Part shown: piece by piece, positions 8,424-16,998 of the stretch
How the letters are laid out: the number at the start of each line of letters is the position of its first letter
Numbering within the stretch: position 1 is the stretch's first letter
From: Haloferax marinum
Lineage (GTDB): Archaea > Halobacteriota > Halobacteria > Halobacteriales > Haloferacaceae
Length of the DNA: 64,000 nt
Reading direction: 5' to 3'
Assembly: GCF_009674625.1 (NCBI RefSeq)
Contig: NZ_WKJQ01000001.1
Location: 2,418,001-2,482,000, forward strand
The notes under the pieces: model-generated
The model's database searches: none
What the model was told of the DNA's origin: nothing
Seen by the model: only the letters and a program-made list of their open reading frames with translations
Translations under genes and position numbers: made by a program

Positions 8424-10472
8424 TTAGTCGCGACGGATCGCGATGAGCGCAATCGCGATGAGCGCCACAAGGGTAACTGAGAGGCCGAAGCCGGGGATAC
8501 CTGTACTCGAAGTGGTCGTCTTCTTGTCGGGCTTTTTGGATTCTTTAGTCGTCGTCGGTTCGTCGGTCGTTGTCGTCGGTTCGTCGGTCGTTGTCGTCGA
8601 AGTCTGCTGCTGAGCGTCTTTCACTCCGACTGCGAAGACGGAGAACCCGGGACTTTCAGCTTCGAACTTGCCGAAGCCGAGATACCTCGTCTCGAGCTCT
8701 TGCCATTCACCGTCGTGGTAGCGGTAGAGTACAACGTCATCGGGTTCGGAGCCGAGCTTCTTGATCTGACTTGGCTTGACAGAGAAGCTGAATTTCGCAC
8801 TGCTGACGTCTCCGTCCTCAACACCGTCGAGAGTGACTTCGACGTACTTGAGCGTGTTTTTGGTCGGATCATTCGGGATGTCTTCCGGACGCTTGTCGAG
8901 TCCGTTGACGTTCATATTCACATTCTCGATGTCCTTCGAGAAGGTGAGTGCAAGTTTAGTGACCGCCGAATCAAACCTGCCTTTGTTTCCGACATCAACC
9001 TCAATCTCTTTGTTGACACCAGGATTGTTGATTGTAACCTTGACGACGCCACTCTGGGGGTCGACGTTCTTCGTAATCTCAACCTGTTCGGCCGGTGGTG
9101 GGCTGACGACTCCACCGCCACCGCCGCTGCCGCCGTCGTTATCGTCGTCATCGTCATCGTCGTCATCGCCACCGCTTGGCGGCGAGTAACCGTCGTCGTT
9201 ATTGTTGGTGTCTTTCTTTTTCACCGTGAACGAACTCACTGCAGTTGCGAACTCGGTGGATTTCGTTCCACCTGCGAGGTAGACGACACGGTAGGTACCC
9301 GTACTCCAGTCACTCTGCGTCTGGATGGTCTTTCCGCTGAAGCTCGAATCTCCGGAGACAGTGTATACTGCTCCGTCGAGTTCTGTGCTACCCGCATTCT
9401 GGTTTGGTTCTTCTGTGCCAGCACGGTCGACGATGTAGTCAATCGCGGATGCGACCGAGGTAGAGCCTGCGGACGAGCCAGCACCGAGCGTCGCGCCACC
9501 GATGGTGACCTCATTCGCGTTTTCGACGGGGCCGTTGAGCGTCGAGATGTCGTGGTCGATTGTGACGTCACTTCCTGTCACGTCTGTGCTGAGCTCCGGA
9601 ACAGTAACCGTAGTCTGTGCGTTCTTAAACGTAGACTCGTGGTAGACCACGAGAGTGTGGTTCTCAGCGCCAGAGATTCCGGACTGAGTATTGATATCAA
9701 TACTGTTCCCGCGCGTGACCTTATTCTTCGAGGGGTTGGCAGTCGCCGACGCAGACTGTGCGGCGACGGCGTCCATGCCAATGACCTTTGCTTGGCTGGT
9801 CACGGACAGGTCGTTATTACCATCAACTTCGAAGGCACCCGCCTCAACCAGCATGAACACGTATTGGCCAGAGCCGGTCACTTCGGCTGGCTTGGAGGTA
9901 TCACCAAGGTCGTACGAAGTGGTCAGTTCACCGTTGGAGACCGTCCCCGCGTTCTGCAGGTAGAATGACGCGTTACTGTTCGCGTTCTCCGAGGTGACGA
10001 GATCAAACGCCTCGGCCGGCGTGAGGCCGGTGAAGTCCTCACTCAGAAGCGATTGGTCTGGGTCGAGTTTTGCAACGAGCAGCTCGGTGTTCGTGTTATC
10101 GAACCCACTTGTCCCTGCTCCAGTGACCCCACTTTGCAGATTGAGGGAGACCACTGCGTCACTGGAGTACACAGCAAGCGTATCCTTGTTGACGGGAACG
10201 TCACCAGTACTCTGATCTTGAACGTTCACGAACAGGTTGGTGTTATCAATCGTCTCTTGTGCGTTGGTTGTGTCTGAACGGAAAGGAAGCGCGGCTCCTT
10301 CCCAGACGTCAACGTTGTCTGACGCAGAGACATAGTCACTTTGGCTAACATTTGCAACTGGTGCGCCTGAACCAATATACCCGGCAACACTACCGGTAGC
10401 TACTGATAGTATCATCAGCAACAGTAGTCCAGTCTTTGCGACTCGTCTGGATGATTCTAGCATTGTTGGCAT
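8424..10472 (-). CDS. PGF-CTERM-anchored surface glycoprotein-like protein
   Basis: From the ATG at 10472 (another lies at 10463) the protein has 682 residues and a Sec-type signal peptide ending in SVATGSVAG. A long Asn/Ser/Thr-rich external part is followed by an Asp/Gly-rich linker. A PGF-pre-PGF domain with a CFSV-less VLYRYHDGEWQELETRYL core comes next, then Thr-rich repeats of the type TTTTDEP, and the tripartite C-terminus PGFG, hydrophobic helix, RRD. In haloarchaea such ends are cut and lipid-linked by archaeosortase ArtA, so the mature protein should be lipid-anchored on the cell surface. Many N-x-S/T sites suggest N-glycosylation. It is divergent from another surface protein gene. 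Confidence 0.85.
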   Translation of the reverse strand: MPTMLESSRRVAKTGLLLLMILSVATGSVAGYIGSGAPVANVSQSDYVSASDNVDVWEGAALPFRSDTTNAQETIDNTNLFVNVQDQSTGDVPVNKDTLAVYSSDAVVSLNLQSGVTGAGTSGFDNTNTELLVAKLDPDQSLLSEDFTGLTPAEAFDLVTSENANSNASFYLQNAGTVSNGELTTSYDLGDTSKPAEVTGSGQYVFMLVEAGAFEVDGNNDLSVTSQAKVIGMDAVAAQSASATANPSKNKVTRGNSIDINTQSGISGAENHTLVVYHESTFKNAQTTVTVPELSTDVTGSDVTIDHDISTLNGPVENANEVTIGGATLGAGSSAGSTSVASAIDYIVDRAGTEEPNQNAGSTELDGAVYTVSGDSSFSGKTIQTQSDWSTGTYRVVYLAGGTKSTEFATAVSSFTVKKKDTNNNDDGYSPPSGGDDDDDDDDDNDGGSGGGGGVVSPPPAEQVEITKNVDPQSGVVKVTINNPGVNKEIEVDVGNKGRFDSAVTKLALTFSKDIENVNMNVNGLDKRPEDIPNDPTKNTLKYVEVTLDGVEDGDVSSAKFSFSVKPSQIKKLGSEPDDVVLYRYHDGEWQELETRYLGFGKFEAESPGFSVFAVGVKDAQQQTSTTTTDEPTTTTDEPTTTKESKKPDKKTTTSSTGIPGFGLSVTLVALIAIALIAIRRD

Positions 10473-10678
10473 ATGCAGAAGCGATTGGTATAGTGTTTTC
10501 GTACGGGAATGTATTTGCATCATGAATGTATTCGTTTCACAGAGCAGTAGACATTCAATCAAAACCTCGGAATGAGCTGTTCTACTGCCTTTTTGTTAGT
10601 ATTCCACAGTGGATGGTGCCCCAAGGAGGCAGCTCCTCAACAACAAGACATATTCGATAGGCTATTCGAATTCAAATC
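10473..10678. promoter_or_regulatory. Divergent promoter region between two surface-protein genes
   Basis: This 206-base A+T-rich stretch separates two surface-protein genes that read away from each other. On the right side a TATA-like ACATATTC at about 10,648-10,655 lies about 27 bases before the ATG at 10,679, as expected for a leaderless haloarchaeal transcript. On the left side a TATA-like stretch, CACTATACC read on the minus strand, lies some 15-20 bases before the 10,472 start, so that start or its promoter remains uncertain. No other gene is seen here. Confidence 0.5.
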
Positions 10679-11746
10679 ATGCGTTTCGAACGAGTCCTCC
10701 ACTTCATCTTGATTATTTCACTCGTGACCTCGTCGGGTGGGTCGATCGCACTAGCGGCAACAGGATACGGAATAACGTCATCAGATGACATCGACACGCC
10801 GGACCAAACAGTGACAATAGATGGCACCGAGTACGATGTTTCTTCAATCGGGCGAGTCTACAAAAATGATGCACTAACTATCGACACGAATGCTCCAGCT
10901 GGTACGTCCTACGATATCTACATTTACAACGATGACCGAAACATCGTTGACACAGCTGCTGCAGAGGGTGACGACTCAGCCTCATTTGACACGAGTTACT
11001 TTGGAAGTCCAGGGTCGTACGTCGCCGCCATCTACATCGACGGGTCGATAGAACGAATCCACCCTGTTGTCGTCTCCGGATATCGCGTTTCGGTTGATGC
11101 GCCCAAGAGTGCGCCAAAGGGAGAGGATATCACGGTCGACCTCTCACTCTCGAAGGTTACCGACATACAGGACCCATACTCGGTAGAGGTCGTTGTTGCA
11201 CAGGGTAATTCCGTGGTGAAACGAATTGACGCCAGTCAAACAGGGTCGCTTTCCTATCAAGCGACATTATCTAACGATCTCAACAAGGGCGACTACAACC
11301 TCTATGCGGTTGCTCGAAGCGAAACAACCGTTGACGGAAAACACGAACTTGTTGGCATCAGTGATACTCAACAGCTGACAGTCAAGTCGCGAACAACGAC
11401 GACTGCGAATAGTGGTGATGGATCGTCGGAGGCTACAGAAACAACGACTGCGACCCCGACAGCGACTACGACTACCGCATCAACTCCGACACCAACGACG
11501 ACGGAGTCACCAACCACCACCACTGAACACACGTCAACGGAGTCACCAACCACGACCTCAGAGAGTGTGACCACGACGGTAACGTCGCAAACGACGGACA
11601 GCAGCGTCCTCACGCCGAACAATGATAACACTGACTCGTCTTCCAAGACAACTACCGAATCCTCACTGCCAGCGCCATGGCTCTCAGCACTTGGTATCCT
11701 CTTTACAGGGTTAATCCTCGTTATAAGAAGACGGCGGAAGAAGTAG
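10679..11746 (+). CDS. Secreted Thr-rich cell-surface protein with C-terminal membrane anchor
   Basis: The 355-residue product starts with a signal peptide (MRFERVLHFILIISLVTSSG...). About 200 residues of beta-rich external domain follow, then a long Thr/Ser/Pro stalk (residues about 235-325) that would be O-glycosylated. The end is LPAPWLSALGILFTGLILVI with a basic RRRRKK tail. The end resembles archaeosortase-type anchors in layout (small motif, helix, basic tail) but lacks the PGF triad; LPAPW stands in its place. It could be an ordinary C-terminal anchor or a variant sorting signal. It pairs with the PGF-CTERM protein across a shared promoter region. The ligand and function are unknown. 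Confidence 0.75.
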   Translation: MRFERVLHFILIISLVTSSGGSIALAATGYGITSSDDIDTPDQTVTIDGTEYDVSSIGRVYKNDALTIDTNAPAGTSYDIYIYNDDRNIVDTAAAEGDDSASFDTSYFGSPGSYVAAIYIDGSIERIHPVVVSGYRVSVDAPKSAPKGEDITVDLSLSKVTDIQDPYSVEVVVAQGNSVVKRIDASQTGSLSYQATLSNDLNKGDYNLYAVARSETTVDGKHELVGISDTQQLTVKSRTTTTANSGDGSSEATETTTATPTATTTTASTPTPTTTESPTTTTEHTSTESPTTTSESVTTTVTSQTTDSSVLTPNNDNTDSSSKTTTESSLPAPWLSALGILFTGLILVIRRRRKK

Positions 11747-12030
11747 TATCTCGCAAGTTCTGAAATATCATTACGCCACGAGACTTTATATCGCATGGTA
11801 ATGGTACAAAATAACTAATTGGTGTGTGACCTATGATGAGTTAGATATCAAATTCTGTTTTGGTGTGAATAACGCACAACACAGTAATATGGTCATTCTC
11901 GTTTCATACACAACAAATAGTCTGAGTTTGTTGTTTCAGCAATTGCCCTGGTTCTGTCGGATAAATTTCACACGCTTTAGGGCCAAAAGAATTACCTGCC
12001 ACCGGCGCAATTGAATTGTTACTGCGAAGT
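11747..12030. other. A+T-rich non-coding stretch before rdfA
   Basis: These 284 bases hold no convincing gene. A 62-codon open frame at 11,826 is AT-rich, has no codon bias and resembles nothing I know. The stretch contains ACTTTATATCGC near 11,785 and GGATAAATTT near 11,960, either of which could be a promoter element. It marks the visible change from the A+T-richer left end of the window to the G+C-rich remainder. Confidence 0.5.
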
Positions 12031-12687
12031 ATGGCACGCTTAGGAAACAAGGCCTCTCGTCGCGGTGGCCGGGGCCCAAAAATCGAACGAATCGCCGAGC
12101 GATACAGACTCTCTGGCCTCGGTGACGATCTCGTCGCCGCGTGGTTGGGTGATGGGCGTGAACAGCAGAGTCTCCGCGAACTCGAAGCAAATGTCAACAA
12201 GAGAATCATTCGGGCGGCGCTCGACCAAGCTGGAGCACACGTTCTCGATGGTGAAGCCGACAACTTCTACCGTCTCTTGACGAGCGACGACGTGACTGCG
12301 GGAAGCCGAACGGCGGCACGGAACTCCCTTCGTGAGAAGGGCGTCGACGTCGAACAGTTAGAGGCGGACATTATCTCCTACCAGTCGGTTTATAACTACC
12401 TGAAACGACATCGAAATGTCGAACGTGAACCGAACGACGACAAGCAGACGGCGACCGAATCCGGGCTCGATACGATTCGAAAGCTTCGGTCCCGTCTCCG
12501 AACGGTGACGACCGACGTTATCGACCGGCTCGTCAAGGCGGACGAGGTGTTCATCGGTTCGTACGAAGTTGACGTCGATATCCGGGTCATCTGTACAGAC
12601 TGTGAGACACGAATGACACCGACAGCGTTGCTCTCTTCCGGGCACTGTAACTGCGACCGTCAGTCCAACGGCGCAGTGGATGAGTAG
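12031..12687 (+). CDS. rdfA: Rod-determining factor RdfA
   Basis: The ATG at 12,031 gives 218 residues beginning MARLGNKASRRGGRGPKIER, which I recognise as haloarchaeal RdfA. In Haloferax volcanii RdfA is needed to form rod cells. The N-terminal part is basic and helical; the middle is rich in conserved helices (SYQSVYNYLKRHR). The C-terminus carries four cysteines as CTDC and CNC, which look like a small zinc-binding site. The next gene is an SMC-related protein, then a HalOD1 protein and SAMP3, the order I recall for HVO_2174 to HVO_2177. The molecular action of RdfA is not settled; the sequence hints at a nucleic-acid or metal-binding adaptor. Confidence 0.88.
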   Translation: MARLGNKASRRGGRGPKIERIAERYRLSGLGDDLVAAWLGDGREQQSLRELEANVNKRIIRAALDQAGAHVLDGEADNFYRLLTSDDVTAGSRTAARNSLREKGVDVEQLEADIISYQSVYNYLKRHRNVEREPNDDKQTATESGLDTIRKLRSRLRTVTTDVIDRLVKADEVFIGSYEVDVDIRVICTDCETRMTPTALLSSGHCNCDRQSNGAVDE

Positions 12688-12713
12688 CAAACTGTCACCT
12701 ACATAATACACGA

Positions 12714-14678
12714 ATGAGTAAGTCAGAGGCAGTTCAGCACGCGAACGTTCGAATTCGAAATATTGGCGGGATAGATAGTCGCGACGTCTCCCTCGCACCC
12801 GGTGTGACGGTTCTCACCGGTCGCAACGCGACGAACCGAACCTCGTTTCTCCGCGCACTGATGGCTAGCTGCGGCAGCGACGCCGCCAGTCTCAAAGGTG
12901 ACGCAGACGAGGGGTCTGTCGAACTCGAACTAGACGGCCGCACCTTCACGCGGGTTCTCACCAGGGTAAATGGCCGAGTCGAAACCAGCGGCACCCCGTA
13001 TCTTCGAGAGACGACGACTGCAGACCAGTTTGCCTTCTTACTCTCGTCGAACGAGGCACGGCAGGCAGTCATCACGACACATGACCTCCACGACGTCATC
13101 ATGACACCGGTCGATACAGACGCTATCGAAGCAGAAATCGACCGTCTGCAAACCGAACGGAAGCAGACCGAGCGAAAACTCGACGAGTTGTCGTCGCTCG
13201 AGTCCGACCAGCGGTCGTTAGCGGCGCGACAGAGCGAGTTGGAGACGAAGATTTCCGACCTCGAAACCGAACGCGACGAACTCGCGGCCCGCATCGACGA
13301 CGAAGACCAGACGGTCGAAGACCAACGCGAGAATCAAGACGAGTTAGACAACGCTCTCGGCGACCTACAGGACGCACGCTCCGAGTTGGAGACCGTTCGA
13401 TTTCGTCTCAAAAGCGAACGAGAGAGCGTCGAATCGCTTCGGGAAGAGCGCTCCGACCTCGAAGACGAACTCGACTCGTTCGAGGCGGCAGAGGTCGACC
13501 GTGAGTCGGTCTCGGCACGCGTCGACCAAATCCGAACCGAGATAGAGGAGTTGAACACGACGATTGCGGACCTCCAAACCGTCGTTCAGTACACGGAGGA
13601 CGTTCTGGATGGCAAAGCCGGACTTATCGAAGACTCACTCGCTAGTTCTTCTGACGAGAGAGCACTCACCGACCAGCTCCTCTCGACGGAGACGATTACT
13701 TGCTGGACGTGTGGGTCGGACGTCGCCGCCGAACAGATCGAAGAGACGACGAACCGTCTCCGCGGCGTCAGAGACGAACGGCGAGAACGACGGACCTCCC
13801 TCCGCGGTGAACTCGACGACCTCGAAAACGACCTTCGGGCCGCAGAGAAGTCCCAGATGCACCACCGAAACGTCCAGCGCAAACTCGACCGTCTGGAAGA
13901 CGAGCTTGAAAGCCGAACCGAGCAGATAGCGTCGCTGACTTCGGACCGTGAAGAACTCACAGAACGAGTCGAAGCACTGGAGACCGAAGCGTCGGAACTC
14001 CGCGGACAGGCCGAAAGCGACCTCATCGAACTCCACAAAGAGCTGAACGAAGTGGAGTTCTCTCTCGACAGGGCACGAGACGACCTGGCGTCGGTGAACG
14101 ACGACCTTGACGCGGTAGACGAGCAGTTCGACGAACGAGCCGAACTTCGAGACCACCGCGAACAACTGACCGAGGACCTCGAAGCGGCACGGACGCGGAT
14201 TCAGTCGCTCACGAATGCGGCCGTCGAGGCGTTCAACGAAGAGATGGAGACGGTTCTCGACCTGCTCGGGTACGGAAACATCGAGCGGGTCTGGCTCGAA
14301 CAGGTCGAACAGCACGTTCGAGAGGGCCGCCGGAAAGTGATGAAGACACAGTTCGAACTCCACATCGTCAGGGAGACAGATTCGGGAACCGTCTACGAGG
14401 ATACGATCGACCACCTCTCAGAGAGCGAGCGTGAGGTCATCGGCCTCGTCTTCGCACTCGCTGGGTATCTCGTCCACGAAGTCTACGAAGACGTTCCGTT
14501 CATGCTCCTCGATTCACTGGAGGCCATCGACTCCGAACGAATCTCCGCGCTGATAGACCACTTCAAACAGTACCCGACGTTCCTCGTCGCGGCGCTCCTC
14601 CCCGAAGACGCCCAGGCACTCGACGCCGCGTACGACCGCGTCGAGTGGGGCGACGACCTGAACTCGTCGGCTGCGTAG
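12714..14678 (+). CDS. Archaea-specific SMC-related protein (ASRP)
   Basis: The 654-residue protein has the SMC/Rad50 plan. An N-terminal nucleotide-binding segment is followed by long heptad-rich coiled coils (about residues 140-300 and 355-500) around a CWTCG zinc-hook near residue 329, then the C-terminal lobe with LSESEREVIGLVFALAGYL and Walker B VPFMLLDSLEAID. The Walker A region reads GRNATNRTS at 36-44, so the usual GKT is replaced by NRT; I recall this as a family feature, and it may alter ATP use. It lies 26 bases after rdfA and is probably co-expressed. A role in chromosome or cell-shape organisation is inferred from the fold and from the neighbour. Confidence 0.88.
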   Translation: MSKSEAVQHANVRIRNIGGIDSRDVSLAPGVTVLTGRNATNRTSFLRALMASCGSDAASLKGDADEGSVELELDGRTFTRVLTRVNGRVETSGTPYLRETTTADQFAFLLSSNEARQAVITTHDLHDVIMTPVDTDAIEAEIDRLQTERKQTERKLDELSSLESDQRSLAARQSELETKISDLETERDELAARIDDEDQTVEDQRENQDELDNALGDLQDARSELETVRFRLKSERESVESLREERSDLEDELDSFEAAEVDRESVSARVDQIRTEIEELNTTIADLQTVVQYTEDVLDGKAGLIEDSLASSSDERALTDQLLSTETITCWTCGSDVAAEQIEETTNRLRGVRDERRERRTSLRGELDDLENDLRAAEKSQMHHRNVQRKLDRLEDELESRTEQIASLTSDREELTERVEALETEASELRGQAESDLIELHKELNEVEFSLDRARDDLASVNDDLDAVDEQFDERAELRDHREQLTEDLEAARTRIQSLTNAAVEAFNEEMETVLDLLGYGNIERVWLEQVEQHVREGRRKVMKTQFELHIVRETDSGTVYEDTIDHLSESEREVIGLVFALAGYLVHEVYEDVPFMLLDSLEAIDSERISALIDHFKQYPTFLVAALLPEDAQALDAAYDRVEWGDDLNSSAA

Positions 14679-14846
14679 ACGAGCGTTCGGCTCTCAATTG
14701 CACTCCGTTAGCTCTCCGTCTGTTTTCTCTTGGTGAGTGACTCCCTACAGACTCATGTATTGGGACTATGCCGGCCGCATCTTGGGATATACTATTGGTA
14801 CGCAAGAGATTTAACACTTCAGAAATTCATATAGTTTAATCTACAT

Positions 14847-15158
14847 ATGGTGGGGAATGCTATCAAAAGGGAAACACATCGGGGAGTGGGGAGGAGAACC
14901 CGGATTTGGTACGACTGCGAACGACGAGAAGCAGTGTCAGAGGCCGTACTGACGGCCACGAGTGAACACAAATCGTGTTCGGTGACAGAGTTACCACCGC
15001 TGTCTCAGTACACCGACGTCGACGCATTGAACTCGCTGTTTGGGACAGACCGACCTGCCGCACCGGCGTTGTCCAGTGGGACACTCGAATTCGAGTACGG
15101 CAACGTCCTCGTCAGCGTGTCCACCGTTGGGACGATCGACATCGTCGACGTGGACTGA
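14847..15158 (+). CDS. HalOD1 domain protein (possible DdfA)
   Basis: This 103-residue protein has a small alpha-beta fold recognisable as haloarchaeal output domain 1 (HalOD1), with VSEAVLTATSEHKSCSVTEL and a closing strand pair LEFEYGNVLVSVSTVGTIDI. HalOD1 domains are found alone or on response regulators and are thought to be signalling outputs. It has its own A+T-rich leader, with candidate TATA elements (GATTTAACA near 14,806), so it may be transcribed apart from rdfA. In H. volcanii a disk-determining factor (DdfA) is encoded next to rdfA; position makes this gene the candidate, but I infer this from memory and leave the symbol empty. Confidence 0.75.
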   Translation: MVGNAIKRETHRGVGRRTRIWYDCERREAVSEAVLTATSEHKSCSVTELPPLSQYTDVDALNSLFGTDRPAAPALSSGTLEFEYGNVLVSVSTVGTIDIVDVD

Positions 15159-15258
15159 CCCGACTCGAGGCGACACCGACCGCGACTACCGGAGCGCGGT
15201 TCTGTAACCGAAAGCCCGCGCGACGTACCTTTTTGTTCCGTGACCGCCGAAGAGTGGT

Positions 15259-15537
15259 ATGGAACTCGAACTGCGCTTCTTTGCAACGTTTCGTGAGGTA
15301 GCCGGGCAGAAAACTGTCTCCTGGCGAGCGGACGAGGGCTCTACAGTCGGTGACGTGCTTCGCTCGCTCGAAGCCGAGTACGACGGGTTCTCCGGCGAAC
15401 TCATCGAAGACGGGGAGGTTCGCCCGCACGTGAACGTCCTGAAGAACGGCCGCGAGGTCGTCCACCTCGACGGACTCGAAACCAGTCTCGAAGACGGAGA
15501 CAAGATTAGCGTCTTCCCACCAGTCGCGGGAGGGTAA
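15259..15537 (+). CDS. samp3: Ubiquitin-like small archaeal modifier protein SAMP3
   Basis: The 92-residue beta-grasp protein starts MELELRFFATFREVAGQK and ends in the di-glycine VAGG needed for adenylation by UbaA and for isopeptide linkage to target lysines. It closely matches my memory of H. volcanii SAMP3 (HVO_2177), a MoaD-like modifier reported to attach to MoaE and control molybdopterin synthase. A T-rich CTTTTTGTT at about 15,228-15,237 lies about 25 bases before the ATG, fitting a leaderless promoter. One base separates its stop from the next start. It could also act as a sulfur-carrier MoaD; the two roles share the same C-terminus. Confidence 0.88.
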   Translation: MELELRFFATFREVAGQKTVSWRADEGSTVGDVLRSLEAEYDGFSGELIEDGEVRPHVNVLKNGREVVHLDGLETSLEDGDKISVFPPVAGG

Positions 15538-15538
15538 G

Positions 15539-15796
15539 ATGGCGGTCCGAGAGCGGGCGTTTCGAGGAATCTCGAAACGACTTGTCATCCACTACCTCGA
15601 AGGACTCGGCGGCGAGGCCGAAACAGACTCGCACGTCGTCGGCCCTGACTGGTCGGTCGATATCGACACCGAACCAGTCACGATTACGAGTTCGATTCAA
15701 CTAACAGAGGTCCAACTCACCTTCGAGGGCGACGACGAGACGCTCGACGAACTCATCGACACGTTCGCCCAGAAGGCGATGCGCGCAGGAGGATAA
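15539..15796 (+). CDS. Small conserved protein coupled to SAMP3
   Basis: The 85-residue protein starts 1 base after the samp3 stop, so the two are one operon. It has an alpha-beta pattern (RGISKRLVIHYLEGLGGEAE, VQLTFEGDDETLDELIDTFA). It resembles the MoaD-related C-terminal domain (DUF1952) that in some organisms is fused behind a MoaD domain; that match is from memory. If correct, samp3 and this gene are a split version of one MoaD-like two-domain protein, and this half may help select or hold the partner. No catalytic residues are seen. Confidence 0.7.
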   Translation: MAVRERAFRGISKRLVIHYLEGLGGEAETDSHVVGPDWSVDIDTEPVTITSSIQLTEVQLTFEGDDETLDELIDTFAQKAMRAGG

Positions 15797-15798
15797 CC

Positions 15799-16242
15799 GT
15801 GGGGGCCGACGGCGACCCGTACGACTCACACCGGACCCCTGAGCGTCTCAGTGACCGACTTGACCCCGACGGGGACGACTCGCCACGAGGTGGTGCAATC
15901 GACGGAACGGCAATCATGATCGCTGCCGCGAAAGCGAGCGTTCCCGCTGCACTCGTTCCAACGCTCCTCGACCGAGCACAGGCGTATCTCGACGACCACG
16001 CCGGAGAGTACGCCCGAACGTTCGAGTGTGTCTACGAGGACGACGACGTGGCAGTCTACTTCGTCCCACTCGGTCATTGGGACACGAAGGGGGCCGAACT
16101 CGGATTTTCACACCGTGAGGTCGATGCAGTTCGCCGCGCCCACGCAGAACACCTCCGGCGCATCGGCACCGACTCTGACCGTCGCTCCGAGTTCGAGACG
16201 GCGCTCGAAATCCGGGAAGTCGCCGTCATCGACGCCGTCTAA
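15799..16242 (+). CDS. Conserved haloarchaeal protein of unknown function
   Basis: The GTG at 15,799 lies 2 bases after the previous stop, which favours this start over internal ones. The 147-residue product is soluble, acidic and mostly helical, with a helical middle (AKASVPAALVPTLLDRAQAY) and a strand segment VYEDDDVAVYFVPLGHWD. I do not recognise a characterised family. Its place as third gene after samp3 suggests a link to the modifier or molybdopterin system, but this is context only. Confidence 0.65.
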   Translation: MGADGDPYDSHRTPERLSDRLDPDGDDSPRGGAIDGTAIMIAAAKASVPAALVPTLLDRAQAYLDDHAGEYARTFECVYEDDDVAVYFVPLGHWDTKGAELGFSHREVDAVRRAHAEHLRRIGTDSDRRSEFETALEIREVAVIDAV

Positions 16243-16302
16243 CTCCGGCAATCCCGTCACTGATAGACGCTTATTTCGGTGGCGCCGTCTTGCTACCGAC
16301 AG

Positions 16303-16998
16303 ATGCCTACAGTTCCCCCAGATTTTCTCGACGGTGTTCGGGATGCCGCGCCACTCCATCTCGGCATCGCACCGTTCGGCCTCGTCGCTGGTGTTGCCGC
16401 CGTCGAGCAGGGGCTTTCGATTTTCCACGCGATTGGAATGTCTAGTATCGTCTTCGCCGGCGCGTCGCAACTCGCGATGATAGAACTCCTCGGTGCCGAC
16501 GCACCGCTGGCTATCGTCGTGGGGACGGCAGTCATCGTCAACCTCCGCATGATGATGTACTCGGCGTCGATCGCGCCGTACTTCCGTTCGTTCGCCGCCC
16601 GCGCGAAGGCTGTCGCCTCGTACCTGTTGACGGACCAGGCGTACGCGCTCTCTATCGCTCGATACAACCAAGACGACGGGACTGACCGCTTTGCCTACTA
16701 CATCGGTGTCGCCGCATCGCTGTGGGTCGTCTGGCAGATTTCGACTATCGCCGGTGCCGTCGTCGGAGCGGGACTGCCACCCGAGTGGGGGTTCGAGTTC
16801 GCCGCTCCGCTGGTGTTTCTCGCACTGCTCGTCCCGACGTTGAAAGACCGTGCTTCGGGAGCGTCGGCACTCACAGGTGGTATCGTCGCCGTCGCCGTCG
16901 TCGTCGCTGGTGTACCGTTTCACCTCGATATAATCGTCGCGGCTGTCGCAGGCGTCTTCGTTGGCTTGACTGTCGAATCGCTCGGAGGTGACGCGTAG
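16303..16998 (+). CDS. AzlC family branched-chain amino acid exporter subunit
   Basis: From the ATG at 16,303 the protein has 231 residues and starts MPTVPPDFLDGVRDAAPL. It shows the AzlC pattern: PFGLVAGVAAVEQGLS, then FAGASQLAMIELLG, then VNLRMMMYSASIAPYF, with about seven membrane segments. AzlC/AzlD pairs (YgaZ/YgaH type) export branched-chain amino acids such as valine or azaleucine through the cytoplasmic membrane. The following gene is the matching AzlD, starting at the base after this stop. The substrate in archaea has not been settled, so amino acid export is family knowledge. Confidence 0.88.
   Translation: MPTVPPDFLDGVRDAAPLHLGIAPFGLVAGVAAVEQGLSIFHAIGMSSIVFAGASQLAMIELLGADAPLAIVVGTAVIVNLRMMMYSASIAPYFRSFAARAKAVASYLLTDQAYALSIARYNQDDGTDRFAYYIGVAASLWVVWQISTIAGAVVGAGLPPEWGFEFAAPLVFLALLVPTLKDRASGASALTGGIVAVAVVVAGVPFHLDIIVAAVAGVFVGLTVESLGGDA

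Noticed and set aside
8560-8600. Short direct repeats in the Thr-rich region as a CRISPR or mobile repeat
   Set aside because: They are codon repeats for TTTTDEP units within the surface-protein gene.
11826-12014. 62-codon frame before rdfA
   Set aside because: A+T-rich, no codon bias, no known motif and no start support; kept as non-coding.
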